64,000 nucleotides of DNA, taken from NCBI GenBank assembly GCA_958510825.1, contig OY294049.1, positions 24,566,945 to 24,630,944 of the forward strand, in the 5' to 3' direction. Made by a program: the position numbers and the translations under genes. This document shows, piece by piece, positions 19,436-31,665 of this stretch; positions within the stretch are counted from its first letter, which is position 1; each line of letters opens with the position of its first letter. The notes beneath the pieces are model-generated. The model was not told where the DNA came from. It saw only the letters and a program-made list of their open reading frames with translations, and searched no databases. Source of the stretch: Brachypterus glaber (lineage: Eukaryota; Arthropoda; Insecta; Coleoptera; Kateretidae).

Positions 19436-20897
19436 TAGTGTTGCCGCCTAAAGCGATAGTTATCGCCAATAAATACCTCTCGTATCGCAACTACGATGCG
19501 ATATTTTAAAAATTATCGTCTCGCACAAACGACAACGAGAGGCCTCTCGTTACGCCTACCTCTCGCGATAACGATACTTATCGTTCCACCGTAAAATTTG
19601 AATTTTTCAGCCATCTAATATTAGTTAAATGAATTTGACTCAAATGTCACATTTAAAAAGAATATGTCAAAAATTACTAAAATGCATATATCTTCGTAAA
19701 ATGATAATTTGCTGCATATATGTGACCATTATAAGAGTCTTTTATCTTTTTAAATCGTATCGCAAGCAGTAATTGCTTCAACATTGTCCTATTTTTATAG
19801 CAGATATAAAAATATGAACTCCTGGCAGTTGCACTAAGTACCTAATTAGGCTTTTAAGTAAGTACGGTAATATCTGACTAATACGAGGGGTAATTTAAAA
19901 GAAGCCAAAAAGGCCAGAGCTGCTGTTAGTAGGATTTGAGTGCTAAAAATCAATTTTAATAGTCTTTATATATTTTGCTTTCCCATTTTTACTTTCTCAC
20001 AAAGAAAGTATTGTAATAGAAAAAAAAGCATAGATTTTTTTACCTAAATCATCTTATTTTTTTCCTGAAACGTCGAAAAAAATCAAAATAAGCAAAAAAA
20101 TATATCCGTCTGTCTGTCGGTCTGTCTGGTTGTCTGTCGGTCTGTCTGTTTATCTGTCTGTCTGTTAGTCGGTCTGTCTGTATCCACGATAACTTAGGAA
20201 CGCTTTGAGCTAGCGACTTGAAATTTGGTATGCAGATGTTTTTTATATTATCTTCAACAAGTTCGTTTTTGAGCATAATCGGTTTGGGGAAAGGGAGAAA
20301 ATGTTTGCTTTTTTTATCACAATACTTTCTTTAGAAAGTAAAAATGGGAAAGCAAAATATATAAAGACTATTAAAATCGATTTTTAGCACTCAGGTTCTA
20401 CTAACAGCAGCGCTGGCCTTTTTGGCTTCTTTTAAATTACCCCTCGTATTAGTCAGATACTGCCATACTTACTATAAGCCTAATTAGGTACTTAGTGCAA
20501 CTGCCAGGAGTTCATATTTTTATATCTGCTATAAAAATAGGATAATTTTGAAGCAATTTCTGCCTGCTATAGGATTTTAAAAGATAAAAGACTTTTATAA
20601 TGGGCTAATATATGCTGCATAATGCATATTAAAGAATATATTTGCATTTTAAAAATCATCAAATTCAAAAATTAAATAATGACATTTGTGTCAAATATTT
20701 TTATCTGATTTTAGGTAGCTTGAACATTCGACTGTCTCTGACTATACGAGAGTTATCGCTCTCGCTTCGGTCTCGTTACGGGCGAGAGGCCTCTCGTTAT
20801 CGTTACAACGATACGATATTTCTCCACCCTCTCGCTATCGTTCTATTCAGCGATAACGAGACGATAGCGAGACGATAGGCCTTAGGCGGCAACACTA
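19436..20897. mobile_element. hAT-type non-autonomous foldback element
   Basis: The terminal inverted repeat TAGTGTTGCCGCCTAA is present at both ends. An 8-bp target duplication, CTTTAAAT, lies at 19428-19435 and 20898-20905. The 8-bp duplication and TAGTGTTGCC-like end are typical of the hAT superfamily. Subterminal regions carry many copies of a CTCTCGTTATCG-like motif in both orientations. A second inverted pair inside (about 19800-20030 and 20310-20550) surrounds a (TCTG)n tract (20108-20185). No transposase is present. Confidence 0.85.
20108..20185. repeat. (TCTG)n-rich tract of a dispersed repeat
   Basis: An imperfect TCTG/TCGG tract is followed by ACGATAACTTAGGAACGC. The same arrangement recurs at 8888, 26101, 29675 and 60881. 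It is part of a dispersed element family rather than a stand-alone microsatellite. Confidence 0.75.
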
Positions 20898-20905
20898 CTT
20901 TAAAT

Positions 20906-21560
20906 ATATTCAAAGTATATTAAAGTTTTTAAAGGATGTATATATCCTTCATTATGCTAGCTTATGGGCATTAATGTATATTAATGACGAAATTGTTAAG
21001 TGATAGGTGCAAGCGTTTTGTGCGAATCTGCCATTTTCTTAAGAAAAAGTTAAAAAACGCCTCAACTTTGGTAAGTTTTTTCTTAATACAGTAATAATGT
21101 AGCATTGTTATATAATTTTTATTGGTTATATTATTATGTATATTAAAAAAAAAAGTTGATTATTTTTTTCATGAAAATTTATATCCAAAATTTTTTTGTC
21201 TAGGACGTTTCTTAAAATATTTTGAAAATTCGAAACTACCATATATTACTCTAGCGCAGGCGCTGTGAATAATATAATAAAGAGAACGTTCCTCTTATTT
21301 AAAAATACCCTTTTTTCATGCTTTATTTATTTTTTTATGTCATCGTAGTTCATTATTGTGTTTTTATTTCTTAGTTACTACATAATAGTGTACTTTATGA
21401 CCGCGCGGGCACAAAGAGCATTTTATGGCGCGCGGGAATAAAGTGCACTTTATGACACAAAAAAACAAAAAACAAGTTTTGATAAACTTAATTATACATT
21501 TCCCTAGTAACGATAGTGTTAAAATCAAACTGAATTTTTGGATTTTTTAAATATTTATAT
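20906..21560. other. Spacer, no gene seen
   Basis: AT-rich DNA. Around 21390-21455 a short inverted pair occurs (TAGTGTACTTTATGACCGCG and CGCGGGAATAAAGTGCACTT), probably a small degenerate MITE. No coding sequence is supported. Confidence 0.5.
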
Positions 21561-21561
21561 T

Positions 21562-21965
21562 TAGTCCAGTCATATAACGAAAAATTCATGTGTTAAATTG
21601 CAATAAATGTACTGATATTTTAAAGGGTAGTAGTGGATAGTAACAGAACACTCCTGTTAGTTTTTCACCGGGTGATTTGCGTAAGAGGTGTCCGCTAAAT
21701 ATGCATCTTACGATAAAAATGTATATAACCAATTTTGTTAAAGAACAAGTTTTGCTTGGATCATTTTGTTATTATATTAATAACAATCGAGAATTTTCAA
21801 ATATGGCCATGCTGGGGGTAAAATTGTTTTTTTCGATTTTTCAGCCAAATTATACATCGGAGGTAGTAGTTGTTATGAGCAAACTTGTAGCTCTTAAAAT
21901 TCTCTATAATTTATTATGTAGTAACAGAAAAGGTTGTGTAATTGTTTTAAATAAAAATGAATGAA
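21562..21965 (+). mobile_element. Half-copy of the GACTGG-ended MITE family
   Basis: Starts TTAGTCCAGTCATATAACGA and runs colinear with the left half of the element at 59498, including GGGTAGTAGTGGATAGTAAC and CACCGGGTGATTTGC. The right half is missing, so it is a truncated or solo copy. Confidence 0.75.
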
Positions 21966-22339
21966 ATAAAATAATATTGTTTTAGTTTATTTTGATAACG
22001 GTGACGCATCAAATGATAAATAAATAACTCTATTGCATCTTGTTTTGTAATATACACTCTTCGCAATATTTTTTTTTGCTAGTATTATTTTTAAAACCTT
22101 TATTTATTTGGACATCAGCTTTTGTAGCGTCATTTCTATCCTGCTTAGTATTAACACAGTAAATCGAGATAGCAATAGAGTCGATTTTTACATACAGAAT
22201 GTGTTAAAAGTCACCCCCTCCCCCCTTTAACTTTTGTGAGGCTTAAGACATCAACTTGAAATTTTTATCACCTAAATAACATAACCCAAGTAACTTTTTA
22301 TTATATATTGAATATGATAACAGGCAAATCGAGACAGGG

Positions 22340-22760
22340 GGCAAAGAGGAACGGCCGTGTGTACCTGAAGATGGGGCACTTACGAATAAGGGTCCTTTCC
22401 TAAAAGGGGACCCCCTAGAAAGGTTAGTGCCCCAATTGGTTTCGTTAGTGCCCCTTTGGTTCTCGACTTATAAGGTTGGGAAAAAAACACCTGTTCTTCA
22501 CAAAAGAGAAATAACGATTTTTTCGATTTTTTTTGTTTATCACTAAGCATTTTGTTAGTGCCTGTTAGTGCCCAGAATTTTTTTTCTCTATCCCCAAAGG
22601 TTAACTCTCAGGGTCACCTCCAAGTTGATAATTTTAAACCGTCACACTAACAAAACTAAAAGAAATATATTTGTTATTTTCGCACATAGGAGCTCTCTAG
22701 CGTTGGTAGAGGTTAGTGACCAATCAAACTCTCCTCAGCCTTTATTATGAGGCTCACCTC
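22340..22760. repeat. Degenerate TTAGTGCC repeats next to the gap
   Basis: GTTAGTGCC recurs at about 22424, 22446, 22555 and 22565, with a mirrored GGGGCACTTAC at 22373. It is less AT-rich than its surroundings and stops at an assembly gap, which suggests an unresolved repeat. Confidence 0.5.
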
Positions 22761-22768
22761 AGGGCTCC

Positions 22769-22968
22769 NNNNNNNNNNNNNNNNNNNNNNNNNNNNNNNN
22801 NNNNNNNNNNNNNNNNNNNNNNNNNNNNNNNNNNNNNNNNNNNNNNNNNNNNNNNNNNNNNNNNNNNNNNNNNNNNNNNNNNNNNNNNNNNNNNNNNNNN
22901 NNNNNNNNNNNNNNNNNNNNNNNNNNNNNNNNNNNNNNNNNNNNNNNNNNNNNNNNNNNNNNNNNNNN
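22769..22968. other. Assembly gap (200 N)
   Basis: Exactly 200 undetermined bases, a conventional scaffold-gap size. The true length and content are unknown. Confidence 1.
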
Positions 22969-23554
22969 GTACTAAATAAAATGTCCGTAAAGTATATTGG
23001 TCTCCCTTTTTAACATTCACATCTGTCCCTCACAATCTGGATACATTTTATATTTCTAAAAGGAATTTTCACGCACACTAACGCTGAGTGGAGTTTTCCC
23101 TCTAGCACGTACATGAGTCTTTTAAATTTTAAATACGAAATTTAGGTTGGAAAACAGAGAAAATGATGTCTAAGCCATATTATAATTTTTCCTGCATATG
23201 TAAGTTTAAAGAAAGTTCTTAAAGGGGTAGTTTTCGTGAAAATTGGTATATTGGGGTTTTTAAGGTTGTTGAAAGGGAGTCTGATTATAACAACATTCTA
23301 ACTTCACCCCCAAAGGGGCAGAGGGTAGTTTTCGTGAAAATTTGTATACTAAGGTTTTTATGGTTGCTGAAAGTGAATCTGTTAATAAAAAAAATCCATT
23401 TTACGAGCGAAGGTGAAAAATGGAAAAGCTCTTTTACTGGGCAGTGTATTTTAGATAGGATCGTGAAATTTGCGGGAGCTACATTATCTATAATTTAGGA
23501 TTTATTGACATAATTAAAAGTTTTTTGGCACTTCCGGTTTTGCCGAAAATTAAT

Positions 23555-24115
23555 CGAACTTTCTATTTTTAAATGTAACCCTCTCTCTATATTTTTACAT
23601 ATTTCGATTCAAAAATCAGTTCTTCTGGGAACAAGCATGTGTCACTTGTCAACTTTAGACAGGTCATATAATTTTTTATTTAAATTTTCATTTTAAATCT
23701 TTAGTTTTTTTTATGCCGTTCTTCCAAAAAAAACCTAATGTGTCGTATCAAAATGTTCGCAAGAAAATTCTCTCTCATTTTAAAACTAATGAGCCACCCT
23801 CTTTTCATAAAAAAATGGCTTATGGACCAAGGTATGATATTAGAAGTTTTAAGAGAGAATCAAATTTAGTGTTTTTGAAAGAATTAAAATATTTTAAATA
23901 ATACTATTTAGTATTTTTCTTAAGATACTAGGCCAAAAATTAGGCGCAGGCTAATTCAAGGCACTCTAGGTTTAAAATAAAAATTTAAATAAAAAATGAC
24001 ACGACCTCAGGTCGTTGACACTGTCAAAAATTGACAAGTGATACATGCTTGTTCTCAGAATTGATTTCTGAATAGAAATATGTTAAAATATGTATTATTT
24101 AAAAATCGAAAGCTT
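23555..24115. mobile_element. Inverted-repeat element with short central open frame
   Basis: The arms at about 23555-23700 and 23960-24115 are inverted copies (GAACAAGCATGTGTCACTTG mirrored by CAAGTGATACATGCTTGTTC). The centre holds a 62-codon open frame (23713-23901) with a basic composition and no recognised domain. Most likely a non-autonomous DNA element, with the frame being chance or a fragment. Confidence 0.6.
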
Positions 24116-25289
24116 GATTTATTTCTTCTAACTATGCAGCTTACTGCAAATTTTACGATCCTAACTAAAAAAGTAAGTTAAGCAGGGTAAACCACCTTCC
24201 TGAGATACCCGTACAGAAAAAAAGCATTCCTTGAACCCTAGACACATGTCTTTTGATTTGTTCCAAGCCATATTCTCTTGTTTCAGATAGAATTTCTATA
24301 AAAAAAATACAACGTCCTTGAATGAAGAGCACGGGGTTTTGAATGAAGATCCGCGCTATTTGTTCAAGGACATTGATTTTGTTTTAAAAAAATGCTACCC
24401 ACTAACCACAAAACTTATACAAGAAGTAATCACAAAGTTGCATCAAAAAGTTAAACTTTTTATAAGACTTCTTGTTTCATTCTTTAGTTCTAACGTTCTA
24501 ACGTACTGGAGAATTACGAATGTCCGCCACGCCAGGAATTCTACAAAACTTTATTTATATATATTACATATTGTGAAATTTGAAAGAAGTAGCCAAAATA
24601 TGAAATCTCTACATCCTTTAATAACGCAAGAAACGGGGTATGAAGTGTATGAATTTTGGTCAATTTGCGTGACGTATTTTATGGACGACCCCTTAGGCCT
24701 TAACTAAAATTAATATATTAAGTTAGGAATTCTACAAAACTTCTGTTACACTTCGCAAATTACACTTTTTTTTAAGTTTTACTATAGGGGTTTATAATAT
24801 ATGCCGAGATATATGCATACGCGATATCGTAGATAAACCTTTTATAAAAGTTTCTTGGAGGTGCGTTGAGTAATCAGAATGTAGCATTTTTTATACATTG
24901 TTATCACAGAAAATCGTTTTATAAAAATTGCATAGTGGTTGAGCTGAAGTCACAATGTACCCCTTTTTAAGGATATCAGGATATCTGCAACCTTACGCGT
25001 TTAGTGGGTAGTCTTGAAAAAAGAGAATATAGCTTTAAATATATAGAAAGACACGCATCCTTAGTTCAAGGAATCCTGTTTTTCTATGCATCACACGTAA
25101 AATAAAGTCCAAAATTTATAAAATCCATTGTTTATCAACTCTAATCTCAGCAAATTAGTTTTCCACAGGTTTCATTTCTTCGATATATAACAGTAAAACA
25201 ACAGTAATACAAAGAAGAGAAAAATAAAACTTGTTTTATGTGAATCATTTGGTTCGTAAAGCCGGCATAATATGCATAATAGTTAGCTA
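24116..25289. other. Spacer with an unassigned 129-codon frame
   Basis: An open frame at 24318-24707 encodes 129 residues with no motif I recognise. Its composition (basic, Leu/Ile/Phe-rich) matches translated AT-rich DNA. No splice context or repeat partner was found. Nothing else is supported here. Confidence 0.3.
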
Positions 25290-25720
25290 TACAGGGTGAT
25301 TCATAAATAAGTTACAAACTTTTAAGAGGGTATTCCAGGTCCAAATATATGAAAAAAAGGTCTAAACGTATAAACTCTAACAAAAAAGAAAAAATTATAT
25401 GCAAACAAATAAAGTACCTAAACTATAAAAAATATGTAAACAAGTATAAAAACCCTAAAAAAAATCTCTAAAATCTACCTAGGCGATGTCACCTTTTTGT
25501 CCAAACTTTTTATCTGTAAATTTTTTGACATTTTATCAATTCTCTATAATTAAAAATACATAAAAAAGGTACTATTTATGTAACATCACAGGGCCAATCG
25601 TTTTTGTTTTTAGAAGGTTCATGTCGAGATCATTGTATATTTGGGTGCATTGGGGCACATTTTGGTGCCATGTTTGGGAAGGCCTGAAGTTTGGCTAAAA
25701 GAGTTTTTTTAAGGGTGACG
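25290..25720. mobile_element. Partial element of the TACAGGGTGATTC type
   Basis: Begins ACAGGGTGATTCATAAATAA. Internally TTTTTGTCCAAACTTTTTAT and AAAAATACATAAAAAAGGTA match the interior of the 30516-31665 element. The right end is not defined. Confidence 0.5.
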
Positions 25721-25984
25721 AAAACAATTTATAACAGATACATACACCGTATGCAGTGCCTCTAAAACAAATAAGTTAAACTAGAAATACGAAAAACGGA
25801 CACGTACACCATTACACTGCATTTTCAAGGCTTTAGAAATCTGGGATGTCTATGTATATAGCTTAAAATATTTACATAAAAAATCTTCTTAGAACCTAGT
25901 TTGGTATTAAAAAAAACTGCATCATAATGATAATTATCGATTTCAAAGGATGTTTTCTGGTTTTTGTACTATTTTCGGTATATT

Positions 25985-26290
25985 TTACTTTTCCCAAGAA
26001 AAGTCTTGCGTTACTAAAAAAATTTCAAAAATTTTTTATTGCTTTCTTTACGTTTCCGGACGTTTTATATCCAAAAAATATGATTTCCGTCAAAAAAAGT
26101 TCTCTGTCGGTCTGTGTGTCCGGGAAATTTATGACCACAATAACTCAAGAACGCTTCGGACTAAATACTTCAAATTTGGACCACAGGTTCATTATCCAAA
26201 GTACTAGGCTGGGATTTTCGTAAAAATTATGTTGGGGTAAGAGGGTAAAATGAGGTAAAAACAATTTTTATCAAAAATATATATTTTTTT
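25985..26290 (+). mobile_element. Dispersed repeat with TCTG core, copy
   Basis: Colinear with 29565-29870 and 8823-9045: TTTCCCAAG(A/G)AAAGTCTTGCG, TTTACGTTTCCGGA, a TCTGTCGGTCTG tract, GTGTCCGGGAAA, ACTTCAAATTTGGACCA and GGTAAAATG. The open frames across it are shadows of the repeat. Confidence 0.75.
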
Positions 26291-27412
26291 CAAATTATTT
26301 TTTGTTTTACAAAAAAAAGAAACTTAAAAAAAAAATTTTTTTGAAAAACTTTTATTTTTTTATTTTTTATTTTTTTTTTTTTTCGTTTTTGATTTTAATG
26401 AACCTAGCCCTATAGGGAAAAGTATTATTTTGTTGGCTGCAGTTTTTTCTAATATGTTTTGCCTTGAATAAGTCAATAAACAAAAGGTCATAATATTATT
26501 TGAAAATAAAATATTATCTTGCTAACAGCTGACAGTAATCTGAAATAGCAGGGAAGTATGTAGGTACTAGTCTGTTTCCTGGGAAATAGGAAAATTAAAG
26601 TAAATTGTTACAAAAGGATTTGTTATGCTTTGGAATTAAAGCATTTAAGAAAATCATTCGGTTTTACTTCAATCCGAACAATTTCTTTAAAGTGTTTACA
26701 AACGTCGTCTTGTCCAGAGATGTAAGCCATGGAAGTGTCATACCAAAAGTCGTATAAAAATCTAATTTGTATAAAAGGTTATTTTGATAAATAACTACTC
26801 AAGGAGAGAATACTTTCTCCATAGCAAACAAGGACAAAATGTTTAAAAATGTACCAGACTTTAGACTGGAGAAAAATTATCGAATTTTTACATTTAAAAC
26901 ATTGACATCTAGGAACGTTTACATAAAATTAAAATAATAGAAAAGCTGCTGCCGATAAACTTGTTTATACAAAAAAATCAAATTAATAAGATTTTGTCTA
27001 AACCTTCAATTTTTTTTGAGTTAAAGATATAATTAATATTTTAGTTCTTTAGCGTCGCGTAATATGCGTGTAAAAGTAACATAGATAATGCTTTCTACTG
27101 CTTGTTTGTAATAATATTTTTTATTCGATTGATTCTACAAGCGACAATTTCCAAAAAAAACGGCACTGTTACAATATTGGTTGAAAATTACCATAATTAT
27201 AGCTATATAGCTATTGCTTACATTCTACAAAAGATAGCAGTAAAATTACCAAAATAAAAATCACATTTTTCAGAAAACAGTGAATTTATAGTACTGATTT
27301 AAATTTACCACTTTCTTTGCTGGTAACATATGACCTACTTAATTTGCTGTGAAATTACCATATTTCTATTTACAGTGTGTTTTAAAAACACTTTTTGAAT
27401 AAAATTATCCAG
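26291..27412. other. Spacer, no gene seen
   Basis: Poly-T rich at 26281-26390, otherwise ordinary AT-rich DNA. TTTTTTATTCGATTGATTCT at 27117 is shared with 16210, marking another dispersed repeat fragment. Confidence 0.5.
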
Positions 27413-27628
27413 TTCTCCTTTTTCTTCTTCTTCTTCTTCTTCTTTTTCGTCTTCTTCTTCTTCTTCTTCTTCTTCTTCTTCTTCTTCTTCTTCTTCTTCT
27501 TCTTCTTCTTCTTCTTCTTCTTCTTCTTCTTCTTCTTCTTCTTCTTCTTCTTCTTCTTCTTCTTCTTCTTCTTCTTCTTCTTCTTCTTCTTCTTCTTCTT
27601 CTTCTTCTTCTTCTTCTTCTTCTTCTTC
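27413..27628. repeat. 216-bp (TTC)n/(GAA)n microsatellite
   Basis: An almost pure TTC tract with one variant near 27447 (CTTTTTCGTC). On the other strand it is (GAA)n. Purine/pyrimidine strand asymmetry over this length can form triplex DNA. The translated poly-Lys/Phe frames are artefacts. Confidence 0.98.
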
Positions 27629-27717
27629 AAAACGTTATTGGTGATGGACTAATCCTTCTTATTCAATTGTTTTTTTAGCGGTTTGATTGGTTAGAAAGAA
27701 CAATATTAAAAAATCGT

Positions 27718-27980
27718 GCATATGAATTTCTATAGATTTGTTCATGCTGAACACGATTGTTACTTTTTAAAACGGAATCGTGTTCAACGTGTCGTAATCT
27801 ATAAAAATATATTTTCCTACACCTGACATCGTTAGCTCAGAATCGGCTGAATTTGATCTTTTTACGAAAAAAAAAAATGAGTCCTCCGTGGAAATTTACA
27901 AAAATTTACAGAAAATTACAGAAATAGTGTGCATACCGGAATCGTGTTCAGTATGTCCAAATTGATAGGAATTGATGTTT
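27718..27980. repeat. Inverted/direct repeats of a GGAATCGTGTTCA motif
   Basis: TGCTGAACACGATT (27748) is mirrored by CGGAATCGTGTTCA (27771 and 27939), each associated with CTATAGATTT- or CAAATTGATAG-like flanks. It looks like a degenerate palindromic element. Confidence 0.55.
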
Positions 27981-28142
27981 TATACGTTTGCACAAATGGG
28001 TCAAAAACGGCCTATTTTTAACATTGTTCTTTGTCATGGATAACTAGATAGGTAATAAGACAGTGAAAAGACATATTTTTTGCAATTAAGAATTACATAT
28101 AGGTACTTTAATAATTTATTATAATAATTATTAAAAATATTG

Positions 28143-28259
28143 TATAATACACGAGCGTAAATTTAAATTTTGATTTCGTAGGTTTATTACCCTCAGGCCG
28201 GAGGCCCTCGGCTTCTAAAAACTCAATCGAAAAATTTAACTCTTCGCTTTTGTATTATA
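28143..28259. mobile_element. GC-centred palindromic MITE, second copy
   Basis: Same architecture as 16786-16916: TATAATACACGAGCGTAAAT, then GATTTCGTAGGTTTATTACC, a GGCCGGAGGCC centre, and mirrored arms. TTGTCATGGATAACTAGATA is again upstream (28032). Confidence 0.8.
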
Positions 28260-28708
28260 TATTTTGAAATTGCTTCAGCCGTCACTGATTTATTAGCTTG
28301 TATCCTGAAAGTCGGATCACCCTGTACCTATAGGCGCTAGATTTATAAATCCGCTACTGGGTATTTAGTAATGAAAGAACGTTTTAAACAGTTTGGTAAA
28401 ATATGTGAGATAGAACTAATTTCACTTTATGAATGCTTGTAAAGCTCATTAATGTTTTAAAGCTTATTACAACGGCACTATAAAAGAGCATAGTGGGAAT
28501 CGTAAGGACTAACTGTAATTTGGCACGAGACGACAATTTTATGGAGGAGATATGGGATTACAAGGAATTGCAGCATGACAGTTTATTCTTACAATACCCG
28601 GATTCGGGACTCTTAGTTTATTCCTTTTTCATAGCAGTTTCAAATCTTTAGTGTTAAATTATTTTATTTTTAAATTTTATTTCTTAAATATTTTTATATA
28701 ATCAAAAT

Positions 28709-29107
28709 GCAGGGTGATTCGAAACCGGGCGTGACATTTTTACACTTGAACTATAAATATCTTCAAAGTTAAAACTATATTAAAAAATCTTTTTAGTATA
28801 AATTAATTGCAATGGGAATTACTTTTTTCATGTCAAGTATCATTGTGAAGCTGATTAATTTTTTTTTGCTACAACCACTTTAATGATATTATCTGGCGTG
28901 ACAAAAAATCACCTATCATTCGACACTTGCTTACATTTCTTTAAAATTCTGGTAATTGTATGAGACTATAGACTTAAAAAAAATGTGCACATTGTATAGA
29001 CACGATATCGACACTTGATGTATTTGATATACTTGAACTTTATTTCAGTATTTGGAAAAAATATAATTTCTTTGTATCAGTCGTGACGTGTTTGGCGTGA
29101 CACAATG
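28709..29107. mobile_element. Repeat with GGCGTGAC motifs, CAGGGTGATTCG end
   Basis: Begins CAGGGTGATTCGAAACCGGG and carries GGCGTGAC four times (about 28727, 28893, 29082 variant and 29094). The boundaries are uncertain. No coding sequence. Confidence 0.4.
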
Positions 29108-29109
29108 GC

Positions 29110-29512
29110 GATTTCTCCCGTTAGATTAGACAGGGACAAAAGTTATACCCAAAAAGGATAGAAGACATACATACACTCCCACTTCCACCCAACCAAACAA
29201 ATTCTGTATTTGTTCTTTGTTGAACAAATACAATATTTACTTGGTCGGGGGAAAAGTGTAACTATATTATTTTGATTAAAGAAATTACTGGTGCCATCTA
29301 AATTTTAGTAGAATTATCTTATTATTCACATTAGCTATGTTCGTTCGTGCCGCTCAGTGCTACACTTTCCGGCCAACCCAATAAATACTGTATTTGTTGT
29401 ATGAAAAATAAATACAGTATTTATTTGGTTGGCTGGAAAGTGTAGCACAAATGAGATAGAGATAGGGTAGACGTCTTTTGTTTCATAATTATAGTTGTAG
29501 AGAGCTCCATTG
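29110..29512 (+). repeat. 400-bp dispersed repeat, copy A
   Basis: About 95% identical to 32648-33046 in the same orientation. It contains two hairpins, GTATTTGTTCTTTGTTGAAC and a longer one around TAAATACTGTATTTGTTGTA. Long terminal repeats are not obvious, so the mechanism of spread is unclear. Confidence 0.9.
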
Positions 29513-29564
29513 TGCGAGTTTGTATTTTAATTAAAACATCTGTTGCTAAGATAATTTTTATTTT

Positions 29565-30025
29565 TCCCAAGGAAAGTCTTGCGATAGTAAAAAAATTTCG
29601 AAACATTTTTATTGCTTTTTTTTACGTTTCCGGATGTTTAATATCCAAAAAATATGATTTCAGTCAAAAAAAAATCTGTCTGTCGGTCGATCTGTCGGTC
29701 TGTCGCTCTGTGTGTCCAGGAAAGTGATCACGACAATTCAAGAACCCTTTGGGTTAAAGACTTCAAATTTGGACCATAGGTTAATTATCCAAAATTGTTT
29801 TTGGTAAAAATCGGATGGGGGTAAGGGGGTAAAATGGGGTAAAAACATTTTTTTTTTATTTGTTTTTCGTTTTACGAAAAAATAACTTTTTTTGATTTTT
29901 TTTTAAGAATTCTAGAATTCTTTCTAGAAACTGATTTTTTTTTATTTTTTTTTATTTTTTTCGTTTTTGATTTTAATGAACCTAGGCCTATAGGGGAAAG
30001 TATTATTTTGTTGGCAGCAGTATTT
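29565..30025 (+). mobile_element. Dispersed repeat with TCTG core, copy
   Basis: Shares TTTCCCAAGGAAAGTCTTGC, the TCTGTCGGTC tract, ACTTCAAATTTGGACCATAG, and a 3' part ending TTTGTTGGCAGCAG with 25985-26460 and the 8823-9085 block. Not coding. Confidence 0.75.
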
Positions 30026-30515
30026 TATTTATAATCCCTACTAAAATAACTCAATACAATAAGTATTTTTAAATAATTTATGACTGTAATAAATAATAAA
30101 TAATGAATAATAAATAATTTTTAAATTTACTCTGTTTAAAACGCTGGTTCTCAGTTATGTGAAAGATTAATAAAAATAGAGCCAAAAACGGCCTTCGGAT
30201 TCGGATTCCTGCATGTCCATGTTGTAAGTCTGCTGAATAAATATTTATATTAAACATAAAATACAAAATAAAAAACTAAAAAACTTTAAAAAACATAAAA
30301 TACAAAAAAAAGTTAAAAAAATATTCTCGGAACTCAAGAGTACTTGGTACCTTGCTATTTTTCCTTCGTTTGGACCTCTTACAGTGATGCAGTTTTCTAT
30401 AGTCTTCCTTCGAAGTTTTTATATTATTATATTCGATGATTTTATGCATATTTTAAAATAAAGTAGGGGACTTTTTAAAAATTTCATTGTCGGTTTCTAT
30501 ATACATTTTTGAGAT

Positions 30516-31665
30516 ATACAAGGTTATTCAGAAATAAGTTCGAGAAATTTAATACCTGATTCTACGTTAAAAAATATGAAAATATGTTCCTATAAAGGTT
30601 GGTCTGGAAATGAGGCCTAAGGTAGTTACGACCCTCCTAAAGGTACACATAAAAAGTAGTTTTTGTTTAATATTTCCGGAACCCTATAAACCACAGCAAC
30701 GAATGTTTGCACATGCCCTAACATTGACAAAGGCTTTCATTTCATGTAATTTTTATCTAGTAATTTTAACCAGGGACGTGCAAAATGTGGGGGGGATGTC
30801 ACTTTTTTGCCCCAAAGCTTTTTTATCCATAGATTTTTTGAAATTTTCTTATTAAAATATTAATCTTTAATTAAAAATACATAAAAAAGGTACTTCTTAT
30901 GTAATACAGTAGGGCTAACCGTTTTCGAGAAAATTGCAACTAAAAAGGCAATTTCACGTTCTGAGCATCAAAAATATTAACTAAAAAATGCATCAATAAA
31001 AATTTCAATACTGCAGGGTAATTCTATATTAAAAACTGTGAAAAAAAGTTCCTTTACACCTAGGTTCGAAAATTAGTTTTAAGAGTAGTACGGTAACACT
31101 TTTTAACGGACCGTAGCTCCCTTAAAATCGATTTGTGTATGGGAGGTTTTATTCGTAGTTTTAAATGTAAAATCTCTCTGCAGTATTAAAAATTCTATTG
31201 GTGCATTTTTTAGTTCCTATTTTTGATGCCCAGAAGGTGAAATTGCCTCTTTAACTGCAATTTTCTCGAAAACGGTTGGTCCTATGGTGTTACATAAAGA
31301 GTACCTGTTTTATGTATTTTTAATTAAAGATTTATTGAGCAAATGTCAAAAAAAATACGGATAAAAAAGTTTGGGGCAAAAAAGTGACATCCCCCATTTC
31401 GCACGTCCCTGGTTGAAATTACCAAATAAAAATTATATGATATGATAGCCTTTATCAATGTTAAGCCATGTGCAAAAACTCGTTACTGTGGTTTATAGGG
31501 TTCCAGAAATATTAAATAAAAACTACTTTTTAGATGTACTCTTAGGAGGGTCGTAGCTCCTTTAGGGCTCATTTCCGGACCACCCTTTATAGGAACTTTT
31601 TTTCATTTTTTAACGTAGAATCACCTCTTAAATTTCTCGAACTTATTTCTGAATAACCCTGTATA
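30516..31665. mobile_element. 1.15-kb foldback element with TATACA...TGTATA ends
   Basis: The arms (about 30516-30930 and 31230-31665) are inverted copies starting TATACAAGGTTATTCAGAAA. They contain GGGGATGTCACTTTTTTGCC near 30790 and its mirror near 31385. Related fragments occur at 4000-4676 and 25290-25720. No transposase. Confidence 0.85.

Noticed and set aside
22716..23020. Open frames spanning the N run
   Set aside because: They cross the assembly gap and have no sequence support.
27382..27652. Long poly-Lys and poly-Phe open frames on the two strands
   Set aside because: Translations of the (TTC)n microsatellite.
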